From Vibrio coralliirubri (GTDB taxonomy: Bacteria > Pseudomonadota > Gammaproteobacteria > Enterobacterales > Vibrionaceae), in the NCBI RefSeq assembly GCF_024347375.1, contig NZ_AP025470.1, positions 1,736,001-1,800,000 of the forward strand: DNA of 64,000 nt. The letters run 5' to 3'. Positions within the stretch are counted from its first letter, which is position 1. Each line of letters starts with the position of its first letter. Positions 43,601 to 52,858 of the stretch are shown here, in pieces. Both the position numbers and the translations under genes were made by a program. Below the pieces are notes generated by a model. It was given only the letters and a program-made list of their open reading frames with translations. It did no database searches and had not been told where the DNA came from.

Positions 43601-44209
43601 TTAGCTCTTAGTCGCATCGTAAGAAAGGTCGTTGCCGTCTGTCCAACCTGCACCTTTCGCACCACGTTCAACAACACGCTGACGGAATACATCAGAGACT
43701 TTCTCTGCATCACCCGCTAGCAGTGCTTTGGTTGAACATAAAGAAGCACACATTGGTAGTTTGCCTTCAGCGATACGGTTCGCACCGTACTTCTGACGCT
43801 CTTCAACAGAACCTGGCTCTGTTTCAGGGCCACCTGCACAGAACGTACATTTGTCCATCTTACCGCGCTCACCAAATGCTTCCTGTTTAGGGAATTGCGG
43901 TGCGCCAAACGGACAAGCAAACAAGCAGTAACCACAACCGATACACAGATCTTTATTGTGAAGTACGATGCCGTCTTCTGTATGTTCAAAACAGTCCGCA
44001 GGACAAACTGCCATACATGGTGCATCAGTACAGTGCATACACGCTACTGAGATAGAGTTTTCACCCGGTTCACCGTCGTTTAGTGTTACAACGCGGCGAC
44101 GCTGAATACCCCATTCCAGAGCATCATCATTTTCATTCTTACATGCAGTGACACAACCGTTACATTCGATACAACGCTTGGTGTCACAAAGAAATTTCAT
44201 TCTAGCCAT
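43601..44209 (-). CDS. fdhB: formate dehydrogenase iron-sulfur (beta) subunit
   Basis: The 202-residue protein has four cysteine-rich clusters: CIECNGCVTACKNEN, CMHCTDAPCMAVCPADC, CIGCGYCLFACPFGAP and CTFC...CASLCSTKA. This is the FdnH/FDH3-type electron-transfer subunit with four [4Fe-4S] clusters. It lacks a long C-terminal membrane anchor, so it must dock through the cytochrome b subunit. It starts 11 bp after fdhA. Confidence 0.94.
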   Translation of the reverse strand: MARMKFLCDTKRCIECNGCVTACKNENDDALEWGIQRRRVVTLNDGEPGENSISVACMHCTDAPCMAVCPADCFEHTEDGIVLHNKDLCIGCGYCLFACPFGAPQFPKQEAFGERGKMDKCTFCAGGPETEPGSVEERQKYGANRIAEGKLPMCASLCSTKALLAGDAEKVSDVFRQRVVERGAKGAGWTDGNDLSYDATKS

Positions 44210-44220
44210 TTTAAGACTCC

Positions 44221-47076
44221 TTACGCTTTACGAATATTACAAAGGGTTACTTTCGTTTCCTGCATCAACGTGACAGGGTCGTAACCGTATGTGGTTGCTG
44301 TGTTAGCAGCTTCACCAATAACGTAAGGATCAGTGCCTTCTGGATACTTAGAACGCAAATCTTCGCCTTCGAACTTACCACCGAAGTGGAATGGGATGAA
44401 CGCCAGACCCGGTTTCACACGACGAGTTACCATCGCTTTAACCTTAATTCGGCCCTTCTCAGCACCCTCAACCCAAACGTCATCGCCATCTTTAAAGCCA
44501 ATGTCGTTTGCATCTTTCGGGTTCACTTCAACAAACATCTCTTGTTGCAGTTCTGCTAGCCAAGGGTTAGAACGAGTTTCTTCACCACCACCTTCGTATT
44601 CAACCAGACGACCAGAAGTAAGAATAATCGGGTATTCACCAGACTTGTCTTGCTCTTGGATTGACTTGTACAACGTAGGAACACGGAAGATTGCTTCCTT
44701 GTCATCCCATGTTGGGTAGTCAGTAACTAGGTCACGACGCGGTGTGTAAAGTGGTTCACGGTGCAGTGGTACGCGGTCTGGGAATGTCCAAACAATCGCA
44801 CGCGCTTTCGCGTTACCAAAAGGAATACAACCATGCTTGATAGCCACACGTTGAATGCCGCCAGAAACGTCAGTCTTCCAGTTTTTACCTTCAGCAGAGG
44901 CTTTCTCTTCTGCTGTTAGGTCATCCCACCAACCCAGTTGCTTCAGTAGTTTGTCACTGAACTCTGGGTAACCATCTTTGATTTCGCTGCCTTTTGAGTA
45001 GCTGTCTTCCGCCAATAGGCTTTGACCTTCAAATTCGACACCGAAACGAGTACGGAAGTTACCACCACCTTCAGCGACAGTCTTAGACGTATCGTAAAGG
45101 ATATGCGTACCTGGGTGTTTCATCTCTGGGTTGCCCCAACATGGCCAAGGCAGACCGTAAGTCTCGCCATTCGCTGGGCCGCCTTCTGCAGCAAGCGTGG
45201 TTTTGTGGAACGTGTGCCAGTTTTGTTGGTGCTCTTTCAAACGCTCTGGGCTTTGACCTGTGTAACCGATCGTCCACATACCTTTGTTGAATTCACGTGT
45301 GATGTCTTCAATCAATGGTTGGTTGTTCTCAACACGGATGTTTTTGAACAGCTGATCAGAGAAACCAAGCTTCTTAGAAAGAAGGTACATGATTTCGTGG
45401 TCAGGCTTAGATTCGAACAGAGGATCAACAACCTTGTCACGCCACTGTAGAGAACGGTTTGATGCCGTTACACTGCCGTAGGTTTCAAATTGAGTGGTTG
45501 CAGGAAGCAAGTAAACGCCGTCGGTACGATCGTTCATTACCGCTGCAACTGTTGGGTATGGGTCAACAATAACCATCATATCCAGCTTCTGCATCGCCTT
45601 CTTCATCTCTGGACCACGAGTCTGAGAGTTCACCGCGTGACCCCAGTAGAACATGGCACGGATGTTTTCGCGCTGACGAATCTTGTCTTTGTCTTCAAGC
45701 ACGCCATCAACCCAACGAGAGACAGGAATACCTGCACTGTTCATTGGTTTTTGACCACCGTATGCGTTGTCGTCAAATCGCCCTTTAACCCAGTCAAAGT
45801 CGATATCCCAAACTTTAGACCAATGGCGCCAAGAACCTTCAGACAAGCCGTAGTAACCCGGTAGTGTGTCTGATAGTACGCCAAGGTCAGTTGCGCCTTG
45901 TACGTTATCGTGACCACGGAAAATGTTTGCACCGCCACCTGATTTACCGATGTTACCGAGCGCAAGCTCAAGTACACAGTAAGCACGTGTGTTGTTGTTA
46001 CCCGTAGTATGTTGAGTACCACCCATACACCAAACGATACAACCCGGACGGTTCTCTGAAAGCAGTTTTGCTGTGTGGTAAACGTCTTCTTCGCTAACGC
46101 CTGTTACACGCTCAACTTCTGCTGGGTTCCACTTCGCAACTTCTTCACGGATCTCGTCCATGCCGAATACACGTTGGCGGATGAATTCTTGGTCTTCCCA
46201 CTTGTTAGCAAAGACATGCCATAACACACCCCAGATAAACGCAACGTCTGAACCTGGGCGAAGAGAAACATAGTGATCAGATTTCGCAGCAGTACGCGTA
46301 CGACGAGGATCCGCAACAACGATCTTACAGTTGTTCTTCTCTTTCGCGATTAAGATATGTTGCATCGCAACTGGGTGAGCTTCTGCAGGGTTCGAACCAA
46401 TGAACAGCATCGACTTACAATTGTGCATGTCATTGAACGAGTTTGTCATCGCACCGTAACCCCAAGTGTTTGCAACACCGGCTACTGTGGTTGAGTGACA
46501 AATACGCGCTTGGTGGTCAACGTTGTTGGTACCCCAAAGCGACGCCATCTTACGGAATGCGTAAGCTTGCTCATTACTGTGTTTTGCACTACCTAGGAAG
46601 TAAACGGAATCAGGGCCTGACTCTTTACGAAGTTCTAGCGCTTTGTTGCCGATCTCTTCAATCGCTTGTTCCCAAGAAAGCTTCTTCCACTTACCGCCTT
46701 CCAATTTCATTGGGTACTTAAGACGACGTTCACCGTGGCCGTGTTCACGCAGAGCTGCACCTTTCGCACAGTGTCCACCAGCGTTGAATGGGTGATCGAA
46801 CGCAGGCTCTTGACCTGTCCAAACACCGTTTTGAACTTCAGCGTAAATACCACAGCCCACAGAACAGTGAGAACAGATAGTACGTTTCACTTCTGTTTTC
46901 GCTTCTGGATCGACTGATTTAGCTTGCGCCTTTTTCATCATACCCGGAGCGAATAGACTTGCGCCTACTACCGCGCCACCAGCGGCTAGTGAAGTGTTTT
47001 TCATGAAGGCACGTCGAGACACACCCAGTTGATTGGTTTCTTTGCTCACACTATCGGAGCGTTTGACAAGTTTCAT
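44221..47076 (-). CDS. fdhA: formate dehydrogenase catalytic (alpha) subunit, Tat-exported
   Basis: The 951-residue protein has a twin-arginine signal (VSRRAFMKNTSLAAGGAVVG, about 19-38). The N-terminal [4Fe-4S] site is CSHCSVGCGIY with the fourth Cys in GGHCAKG. The molybdopterin domains are full length. The active-site block is QARICHSTTVAGVANTWGYG, so the metal ligand is cysteine, not selenocysteine. It oxidises formate in the periplasm. It is co-transcribed with fdhBC and preceded by a Tat-signal small protein and a TorD-type chaperone. Confidence 0.95.
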   Translation of the reverse strand: MKLVKRSDSVSKETNQLGVSRRAFMKNTSLAAGGAVVGASLFAPGMMKKAQAKSVDPEAKTEVKRTICSHCSVGCGIYAEVQNGVWTGQEPAFDHPFNAGGHCAKGAALREHGHGERRLKYPMKLEGGKWKKLSWEQAIEEIGNKALELRKESGPDSVYFLGSAKHSNEQAYAFRKMASLWGTNNVDHQARICHSTTVAGVANTWGYGAMTNSFNDMHNCKSMLFIGSNPAEAHPVAMQHILIAKEKNNCKIVVADPRRTRTAAKSDHYVSLRPGSDVAFIWGVLWHVFANKWEDQEFIRQRVFGMDEIREEVAKWNPAEVERVTGVSEEDVYHTAKLLSENRPGCIVWCMGGTQHTTGNNNTRAYCVLELALGNIGKSGGGANIFRGHDNVQGATDLGVLSDTLPGYYGLSEGSWRHWSKVWDIDFDWVKGRFDDNAYGGQKPMNSAGIPVSRWVDGVLEDKDKIRQRENIRAMFYWGHAVNSQTRGPEMKKAMQKLDMMVIVDPYPTVAAVMNDRTDGVYLLPATTQFETYGSVTASNRSLQWRDKVVDPLFESKPDHEIMYLLSKKLGFSDQLFKNIRVENNQPLIEDITREFNKGMWTIGYTGQSPERLKEHQQNWHTFHKTTLAAEGGPANGETYGLPWPCWGNPEMKHPGTHILYDTSKTVAEGGGNFRTRFGVEFEGQSLLAEDSYSKGSEIKDGYPEFSDKLLKQLGWWDDLTAEEKASAEGKNWKTDVSGGIQRVAIKHGCIPFGNAKARAIVWTFPDRVPLHREPLYTPRRDLVTDYPTWDDKEAIFRVPTLYKSIQEQDKSGEYPIILTSGRLVEYEGGGEETRSNPWLAELQQEMFVEVNPKDANDIGFKDGDDVWVEGAEKGRIKVKAMVTRRVKPGLAFIPFHFGGKFEGEDLRSKYPEGTDPYVIGEAANTATTYGYDPVTLMQETKVTLCNIRKA

Positions 47077-47086
47077 CCGTTATCTC

Positions 47087-47290
47087 CTAAAGTGTGTCGT
47101 AGTAATCGCGAATGTGTTGCGTTTCACGATAGCCCGTCTTCTTCATGTCTTCTTTCGGCATTTCAACCGTTTCTGAAGCAGTTGCCACTTTCGTTGTACC
47201 AGCGACAACGGCACCAGCAACGGCTGCAGTCGTTAAGCCTTTGAGTAAGTCCCTACGGCTTGTGTTTATTTCTTTATTATCTTTCATCAT
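47087..47290 (-). CDS. small Tat-signal protein of the fdh cluster
   Basis: The 67-residue protein has a twin-arginine motif in NTSRRDLLKGLTTAAVAGAV. Only about 30 residues follow the signal (EMPKEDMKKTGYRETQHIRD). Small Tat-targeted proteins of this type regularly precede the catalytic subunit in formate dehydrogenase operons. They may form part of the complex. It sits 10 bp before fdhA. Confidence 0.8.
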   Translation of the reverse strand: MMKDNKEINTSRRDLLKGLTTAAVAGAVVAGTTKVATASETVEMPKEDMKKTGYRETQHIRDYYDTL

Positions 47291-47363
47291 TGCTTCCTTA
47301 CCTTACGGTAGATCTTTTTGGAGGCTTAATGCCCCTCTATCGATATAATCGCGTACTGCTCGA

Positions 47364-48038
47364 TTACTCGTAATCAGTGACGTTTTTCACATCAATCTTT
47401 AATTTATGCTTACTGCTTTTGGTATTAACGCTAAAACGCACTTGCTCTAACGTTAGGAATGCTTCACACAGCTGAGCCGCTGTTTGGTAGAAATTCGCAC
47501 TTTCTGCACTTTCAAGCTGACGCGTAAAAGAGTTGAACCAAGGGCCAAGATGCTTATTGAAAACGGCTTGTTGAAGCGCTTCTTCTTCACCGGTTAGCAT
47601 GGCCATTACTTCACACAATGCAGCAATATGATCTTCTGGCTCTTTCACCTGATCATCACGCTCAATGCCTAAAAGCTCTAAATCATGACGTATCTCTGCC
47701 AATGGTTTTTCCATCATGGCGCCAGTTCTATGCCAAGAACCAAATGGAACAATCTCTCCACGGCCAATGCCAATGAACAGGTCTTGATATTCGTCTTCTA
47801 ATGCTTCGCGATTTGATTCCGTTGCCGCTTGTTGAATCGCAATCCAAGCTTTTTGCATTGCGCTCTCAGACGCTTCAATGTCTAGCGTCTTTAGGAAATC
47901 AATCACCTCTTCAGAAGGCGCGCTACGAAACAATGCAGAAAGAACCAAATAGATTTCAGTTCTTAGTGTCTGTTCTTGCTTTAATTCTTTTGCGAGCTCA
48001 GGTGTTTGTGCTTGATCTAAATGAGTATCCAATGCCAA
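47364..48038 (-). CDS. TorD/DmsD-type chaperone
   Basis: The 224-residue helical protein contains DEYQDLFIGIGRGEIVPFGS and EPEDHIAALCEVMAMLTGEE. These are the TorD-family blocks Y-x-x-L-F-x-G-x-G and E-P-x-D-H. It would bind the Tat signal of FdhA until the cofactor is inserted. It overlaps no neighbour; 3 bp separate it from the Fe-S gene upstream. Confidence 0.88.
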   Translation of the reverse strand: MALDTHLDQAQTPELAKELKQEQTLRTEIYLVLSALFRSAPSEEVIDFLKTLDIEASESAMQKAWIAIQQAATESNREALEDEYQDLFIGIGRGEIVPFGSWHRTGAMMEKPLAEIRHDLELLGIERDDQVKEPEDHIAALCEVMAMLTGEEEALQQAVFNKHLGPWFNSFTRQLESAESANFYQTAAQLCEAFLTLEQVRFSVNTKSSKHKLKIDVKNVTDYE

Positions 48039-48041
48039 CTC

Positions 48042-49703
48042 CTAGTATTTCAGTTGTTTCAATGGGTCTTGAGCCATCGAATCAAACATATCTATCACAC
48101 GGCAGTCTTCACACATCGCAATACGATTGATTGCTGATTCGTCTGAAAAATGAGAGTGACCGCGTAACTTATTTTGTAACATGTCAATCATAGACTGCGG
48201 TGCGAATGGCTTATGACAACGAATGCATTCCGCTGCTTTCTCTTCATGAATCACAACGGCCTTCTGACGTTCTTCTTTCACCCAGTTCATACGAGGCGTT
48301 AGAGTCAGAACATTTTCAGGACACGCCTTTTCACACAGACCACATTGAATACAGTCTTGTTCTACAAACTTAAGTGATGGAGATGCGCCGTCGGTGTGAA
48401 GAGCACGCGTAGGACAAACCGCCACACAGCTCATACACAAAGTACAATCTTTGCTTTCACACGAAACCGTGCCATATGGCGCATTCGAAGGAAGCTCAAC
48501 AATGTTCTCAACTGGAATTCGAGATGAAGACATTGCATCAAGTGCTGTGAACAGGCGTTGACGCTTATTGCCTTGAAGATCACCAAGTGCAAGATCGAAT
48601 GAATCTACACACAGAGTTGGAGGACCTTCACGTAGAGATTCTAAATATAGGATATCGATGGTTTCTTTTGGAACACCGATTTGGTCTAGTAACTCTTGAG
48701 CGATCCCTACTTCGTTATTCAGAACACGAATGATGGTTTCTGGCATAAAACGAGAAGCAGCAAACAGGACTTGAGTTGCGCCATTCACTAACGCTGCAAA
48801 CCAAGTATCGATACCAATAGAAGGCAGTTCTTCAACAACGATTGGAATCACGTTATCTGGCAGTGCTTTTAGCGCCATCACATTGTAAGTCTCATGACGA
48901 GAGCTACAGATAAGTACGATTGGATCCAGACCGCCCGCTTGCTCATAGTTCGCTAGCGTACGCTCAATAAACTTTTGAGTATCGTCAGGGTTTGGAAGCG
49001 CATAGGTAATAGCTTCTGTAGGACAGCTTGTTGCACAAGTACCAACGCCTTGACATAGGTAAGGGTTAATCTCGATCTTGTGACCCGTCTTATCAGAGCC
49101 TTCACTTGATAGTGCGCCAGCAGGACAAGCATCTACACAACGCTCACAGCCTTTTACGCCACGAGAACTGTGCGCGCAAAGGTCAGTGTCTAGACGGAAG
49201 AACTTAGGCTTATCAAATGTGCCCATAAGCGTTGGAATCTCTTCCAGTGCTTCAGCCAGTTTTGGATAGCCACGGCCTACTGGGTAATAACCCGGTACTG
49301 GCACTTCTTCTGTCATGCAGCTATTCAGACATAGGTCTAGAACAACATCGAAACAATCGTGATTAATCGCGATCTTCGCTAGGTTGCTTGATGTGCCTTT
49401 ACTTTCGATTACAACTTCAAACGTGCCAAGGAAACCGGATACTTGAACCGAATTCGCGAAGTACAGTTCTGGGTTTGTGCCCTTTTCACCGTCTGTTGAC
49501 AATAAGGTTAGGCTCGTCAATTGAGGTAATTGAGCCGCAGCACTTTCAATGATCGCAGTTGGACCAATGACAAGAGTATTACCGCCGCTTTCGTAGCTAA
49601 CAGTAGGTGGAATCAGATTTGTTAACTCAACTGTATTTTCAAATGCATACAGTCTTGCTTTAGCGTTATTTGAAGTTGCTTGTTCTAATAATTGTTTAAG
49701 CAT
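48042..49703 (-). CDS. polyferredoxin-like 4Fe-4S protein of the fdh cluster
   Basis: The 553-residue soluble protein has two pairs of ferredoxin motifs: CERCVDACPAGALS with CQGVGTCATSCPTEA (about 185-235), and CTLCMSCVAVCP with CIQCGLCEKACP (about 420-465). Near the end CIRCHKPF and CEDCRVID form a likely zinc or Fe-S site. The part between the pairs resembles HdrA/FrhG-like or CODH-accessory folds only vaguely. It is a regular member of this type of fdh cluster; probable role in electron supply or maturation. Confidence 0.75.
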   Translation of the reverse strand: MLKQLLEQATSNNAKARLYAFENTVELTNLIPPTVSYESGGNTLVIGPTAIIESAAAQLPQLTSLTLLSTDGEKGTNPELYFANSVQVSGFLGTFEVVIESKGTSSNLAKIAINHDCFDVVLDLCLNSCMTEEVPVPGYYPVGRGYPKLAEALEEIPTLMGTFDKPKFFRLDTDLCAHSSRGVKGCERCVDACPAGALSSEGSDKTGHKIEINPYLCQGVGTCATSCPTEAITYALPNPDDTQKFIERTLANYEQAGGLDPIVLICSSRHETYNVMALKALPDNVIPIVVEELPSIGIDTWFAALVNGATQVLFAASRFMPETIIRVLNNEVGIAQELLDQIGVPKETIDILYLESLREGPPTLCVDSFDLALGDLQGNKRQRLFTALDAMSSSRIPVENIVELPSNAPYGTVSCESKDCTLCMSCVAVCPTRALHTDGASPSLKFVEQDCIQCGLCEKACPENVLTLTPRMNWVKEERQKAVVIHEEKAAECIRCHKPFAPQSMIDMLQNKLRGHSHFSDESAINRIAMCEDCRVIDMFDSMAQDPLKQLKY

Positions 49704-49946
49704 TGCTCAGTTCCATCTTTGGACATGGATAATCTGTTCAACCTTCATTGTAGTAAGCGATAGAGAACTTGCTGAGTAATCCGTTAACAACTAACCCTTT
49801 AGCCAGTGTGTCGTTGGTCAGACCGTGAACTCGTCTATCTACAAAAAAGTTGATAATGAACGTTATTTAGCAAATGCCATGCCAATTTAATATGCCTTAT
49901 ATATCAGTAATTTAATCCTTTATAGCGTTTATTGTGCGTATAAAAA

Positions 49947-49977
49947 AACCGCTTGGGACATTTTGTCGCAAGCGGTT
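49947..49977 (-). terminator. terminator after the DUF3306 gene
   Basis: AACCGCTTG (49947-49955) pairs with CAAGCGGTT (49969-49977). On the minus strand a run of T follows. It separates the DUF3305/3306 pair from the rest of the cluster. Confidence 0.85.
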
Positions 49978-50002
49978 CATTGAGTGTTTAGTCAAAATGT
50001 AC

Positions 50003-50716
50003 CTATTCTTTGTGTGGTATATTTTGTCCCATCTCTTTCAGGTCAGCTTCGTCTGACACTGTAGCGTTATTATCTGATACTGTGTTTTTATACAGTTCAT
50101 TTTCTTGTTCGGTTATTTCGGCACTTTCTGACGTTTCAAATTCATGATCAGATACCTCAAGATCGCTTTCAGAATTTTCTAAAACCTCATCTTCGTCTTT
50201 ATTATCAATGACTTGCTCTTCTTCTGGCGCAGTTTCTTCTTCCGTTTTGTCTTTAACCCAATCACGCAAGGTTTCCGCAACCCCTTCAGAAAGAGACTTC
50301 AAATTACTGTAATCGTCGTCGTAATCATCTAAACCATCACGAATGTTGAACTCTTCTGAGAGGAATAATTTACGCAATGCCGCTTTTTTTACGCTCTCTG
50401 AGGCTTCTGACACCAATAATTGAGCAACAGACAAGTCTTCAGTCGTTTCTGATGCTATCTCCTGAGATTCAATAGCTTGAGAATCGACAGCATGAGCGTC
50501 TTCATTCTGTTCTGGAGACTCATTTTCTAGAGCACCATTTTCTAAAGTCTCACGCTCTAATGACTCCGATGTTTCTGCGTCTATAGATGAAGCAGCAGAC
50601 GAAGTCTTTGCGGAAGTAAGCTCAGTTTCCTCAAGAGTTTGTTGCGCTTCTAATGGTTGGTCGGTCGATTCATCAAGCTTTCGTTGAGACCAACGGCTAA
50701 AAAAGTTAGTTGCCAT
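50003..50716 (-). CDS. DUF3306 family protein
   Basis: The 237-residue, very acidic protein (long Glu/Ser/Thr stretches) begins MATNFFSRWSQRKLDESTDQ. The most ordered part is KKAALRKLFLSEEFNIRDGL DD (about 110-130), the recognisable DUF3306 core. It overlaps the DUF3305 gene by 11 bp. The pair accompanies formate dehydrogenase genes in many proteobacteria; the molecular role is unknown. Confidence 0.82.
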   Translation of the reverse strand: MATNFFSRWSQRKLDESTDQPLEAQQTLEETELTSAKTSSAASSIDAETSESLERETLENGALENESPEQNEDAHAVDSQAIESQEIASETTEDLSVAQLLVSEASESVKKAALRKLFLSEEFNIRDGLDDYDDDYSNLKSLSEGVAETLRDWVKDKTEEETAPEEEQVIDNKDEDEVLENSESDLEVSDHEFETSESAEITEQENELYKNTVSDNNATVSDEADLKEMGQNIPHKE

Positions 50717-51170
50717 TTGATCGACCCGCGCCTTTACGTTTCTTACGTCTTGCTTCTAATAACTCGCCATGACGACCGATGAATGCTTCCATCCAAGCTT
50801 GTACAGGCAATGGAATGTCGTATGAAAGGACTTGGTTGTCACCGTCCATGTATTGCCCTGCAACGGTTTGTGATGCTGTAAGTAACTGAATGACGGGCTT
50901 AACGCCAGAATCAACATTATCCATTACTAAGAAAAGCTTAGGTTGCTGCGAGCTGAGGTTGAAACGATAGTCTGTACGCTCGTCTTTATGTAGTTGGAGC
51001 AAACAAACGTCTTGGGCATTATCTTCTGGCGACAGTTCAAACCCCGTCAATTCCCATTGCGTCGTTACCCAGATACCTGTTTTGATCTCTTTCTCTATTC
51101 TTTGGACACCGATTGGCCAAGCTGCTTCTGTTTTTTCATATTGTTCTTTGAATTCTTTTATCTCAGACAT
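50706..51170 (-). CDS. DUF3305 family protein
   Basis: The 154-residue protein contains WPIGVQRIEKEIKTGIWVTT and RRKKRKGAGR at the basic end. DUF3305 occurs with DUF3306 in formate dehydrogenase clusters; function unknown. It is the promoter-proximal gene of the pair and divergent from fdhD across a 430-bp gap. Confidence 0.82.
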   Translation of the reverse strand: MSEIKEFKEQYEKTEAAWPIGVQRIEKEIKTGIWVTTQWELTGFELSPEDNAQDVCLLQLHKDERTDYRFNLSSQQPKLFLVMDNVDSGVKPVIQLLTASQTVAGQYMDGDNQVLSYDIPLPVQAWMEAFIGRHGELLEARRKKRKGAGRSNGN

Positions 51171-51602
51171 ACTTCACCCAATTGATTTTCTTTGGTCTGA
51201 ATGCACTTAGGACATTTTGTACTGTGTGCATTCATATACACCCCATAAAGCAATAAACACGCCAATACGGATTAACTGCGAGAGCGTATCTATAGCGTTC
51301 GTTATCAAGTTGTCACTATAACGTTAGTCGATACTGGTTATTTCAGACAACTCCACCCGGTGAACTCTCATATTTTGCGCTATTTTAATCTAATGCTTCA
51401 TGTTTCCATCAATCCCCGTTATTTTGGAATAAGATTTGCTTTAGCTAATTCGCTAATGTTATTCACAGAGCTATGGCATGTTCGAAACGATAATCGAAAC
51501 CTAGGCTATAGCGAACTAACAAACTAGCGCATTGATGAATGAGAGCCTTATTGCTCTTGTTGACTTCTTATCTCATAAAATCGCTATCTCATTAAGTAGG
51601 AA
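51171..51602. other. divergent intergenic region, DUF3305 / fdhD
   Basis: No gene is recognised in 432 bp. It should hold promoters for both sides; I saw no clear FNR or sigma54 site. Confidence 0.4.
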
Positions 51603-52439
51603 ATGACTGTGGTAAAACCAAACATAATAAAAACCAGTGAGAACCCACTTCAGACAATCGAGGTTGAAGTGTTTGATGAATATGGCGAAAAGCTAACAAA
51701 ACAGATCGCGTGTGAGCGCCCTCTTACCGTGATGTTGAACTGGAAAGAGATCGTAACCTTAATGACATTGGGCTCTCGTCCTGAGTCATTAGTATTAGGC
51801 TATTTGAAGAACCAAAGCTTCCTTTCCGATCCCGAAGCGGTTGAATCCATTATCATCGATTGGGAAACCAGCTCTGCTGCGGTTATCACCAAAGAAGACA
51901 CGAGCCAACTTGAGCAAGCGCTTAAGAAGAAGACAGTAACCTCTGGCTGCGGTCAGGGCACCATGTATGGCAACGTAATGAAGCAGTTGGAAGATTACCA
52001 AGTGCCTCAAAACAAGATTAAACAATCTGAAATCTATACAGCGCTTGAAGCGTTGACTCATTACAACGATACCTACAAGAAAGCAGGCGCAGTGCACGGT
52101 TGTGCGGTTTGCAAAGACGACAAGGTTCTATCGTTTGTTGAAGATGTTGGTCGACACAATGCCGTTGATACGTTGGCTGGTGAGATGTGGCTTAACAAAG
52201 AGACCGGTGAAGACAAGATCTTCTATACCACAGGCCGTTTAACGTCTGAGATGGTGATTAAGGTTGCTCAGATGGGTATCCCTGTTTTGCTATCACGTTC
52301 TGGCGTAACGCAAATGGGTTTAGACTTGGCTCAGAAGTTCGGCATCACAACCATTGCTCGCGCTAAAGGTTTACGCTTCCAAGTGTTCACGGGTGCAGAC
52401 AAGATCGACTTTGATGTTAAAGGCGAACAATCAGCGTAA
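51603..52439 (+). CDS. fdhD: FdhD sulfurtransferase
   Basis: The 278-residue protein carries sulfur from IscS to the molybdenum cofactor of formate dehydrogenase. The conserved CxxC motif is in GAVHGCAVCKD; the substrate-binding block is EDVGRHNAVDTLAGEM, and TTGRLTSEMVIKVAQMGIPV follows. The ATG at 51603 has AGGAA upstream. It is divergent from the DUF3305/3306 pair. Confidence 0.95.
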   Translation: MTVVKPNIIKTSENPLQTIEVEVFDEYGEKLTKQIACERPLTVMLNWKEIVTLMTLGSRPESLVLGYLKNQSFLSDPEAVESIIIDWETSSAAVITKEDTSQLEQALKKKTVTSGCGQGTMYGNVMKQLEDYQVPQNKIKQSEIYTALEALTHYNDTYKKAGAVHGCAVCKDDKVLSFVEDVGRHNAVDTLAGEMWLNKETGEDKIFYTTGRLTSEMVIKVAQMGIPVLLSRSGVTQMGLDLAQKFGITTIARAKGLRFQVFTGADKIDFDVKGEQSA

Positions 52440-52858
52440 GTTCTTTAAAGGCACACTTCTCTAAAGGCAAATGCTATCTAAAGCTAGTTTTCTGGTGAAC
52501 TTATATAAGGTGTAGGCGAAGGCTTGCACCTTTTTCTTTTGTGTCCTCTATTCGATTTACTCTCCTTACTGTTCCCTCTGCTTGCTCCATCATTCTATTC
52601 GCATAATTTTAACAGCCAGTTCGCTGTTACCACCCTTTCTGCACATTATTTCAGCAACAGAACGCGCTTAATATTGCCGTTTAGTTTTACTTAACGTTGA
52701 TTTCAAAATTACTAGATATACCAAACATTAACAATTCTTTATCTTATGCTCCGTGAACAGAACGAAGCACGCACTTATCGTGCTGCTTGGCGAAAGTTTC
52801 ACTTCTTTGAATGCTCACTTCGAAGAAAACACATAAGAAAAAAGAATTGGATAACAAT
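52440..52858. other. intergenic region before the MNIO operon
   Basis: It begins with the fdhD terminator (AAGGTG 52507-52512 with CACCTT 52527-52532, then T run). The remaining 320 bp have no gene and must include the promoter of the operon starting at 52859. GCACGCACTTATCGTGC (52769-52785) is an imperfect inverted repeat there. Confidence 0.5.

Noticed and set aside
47341..47390. GTGACGTTTTTCAC as a matS site
   Set aside because: One base too long and the right arm is wrong (TTCAC).
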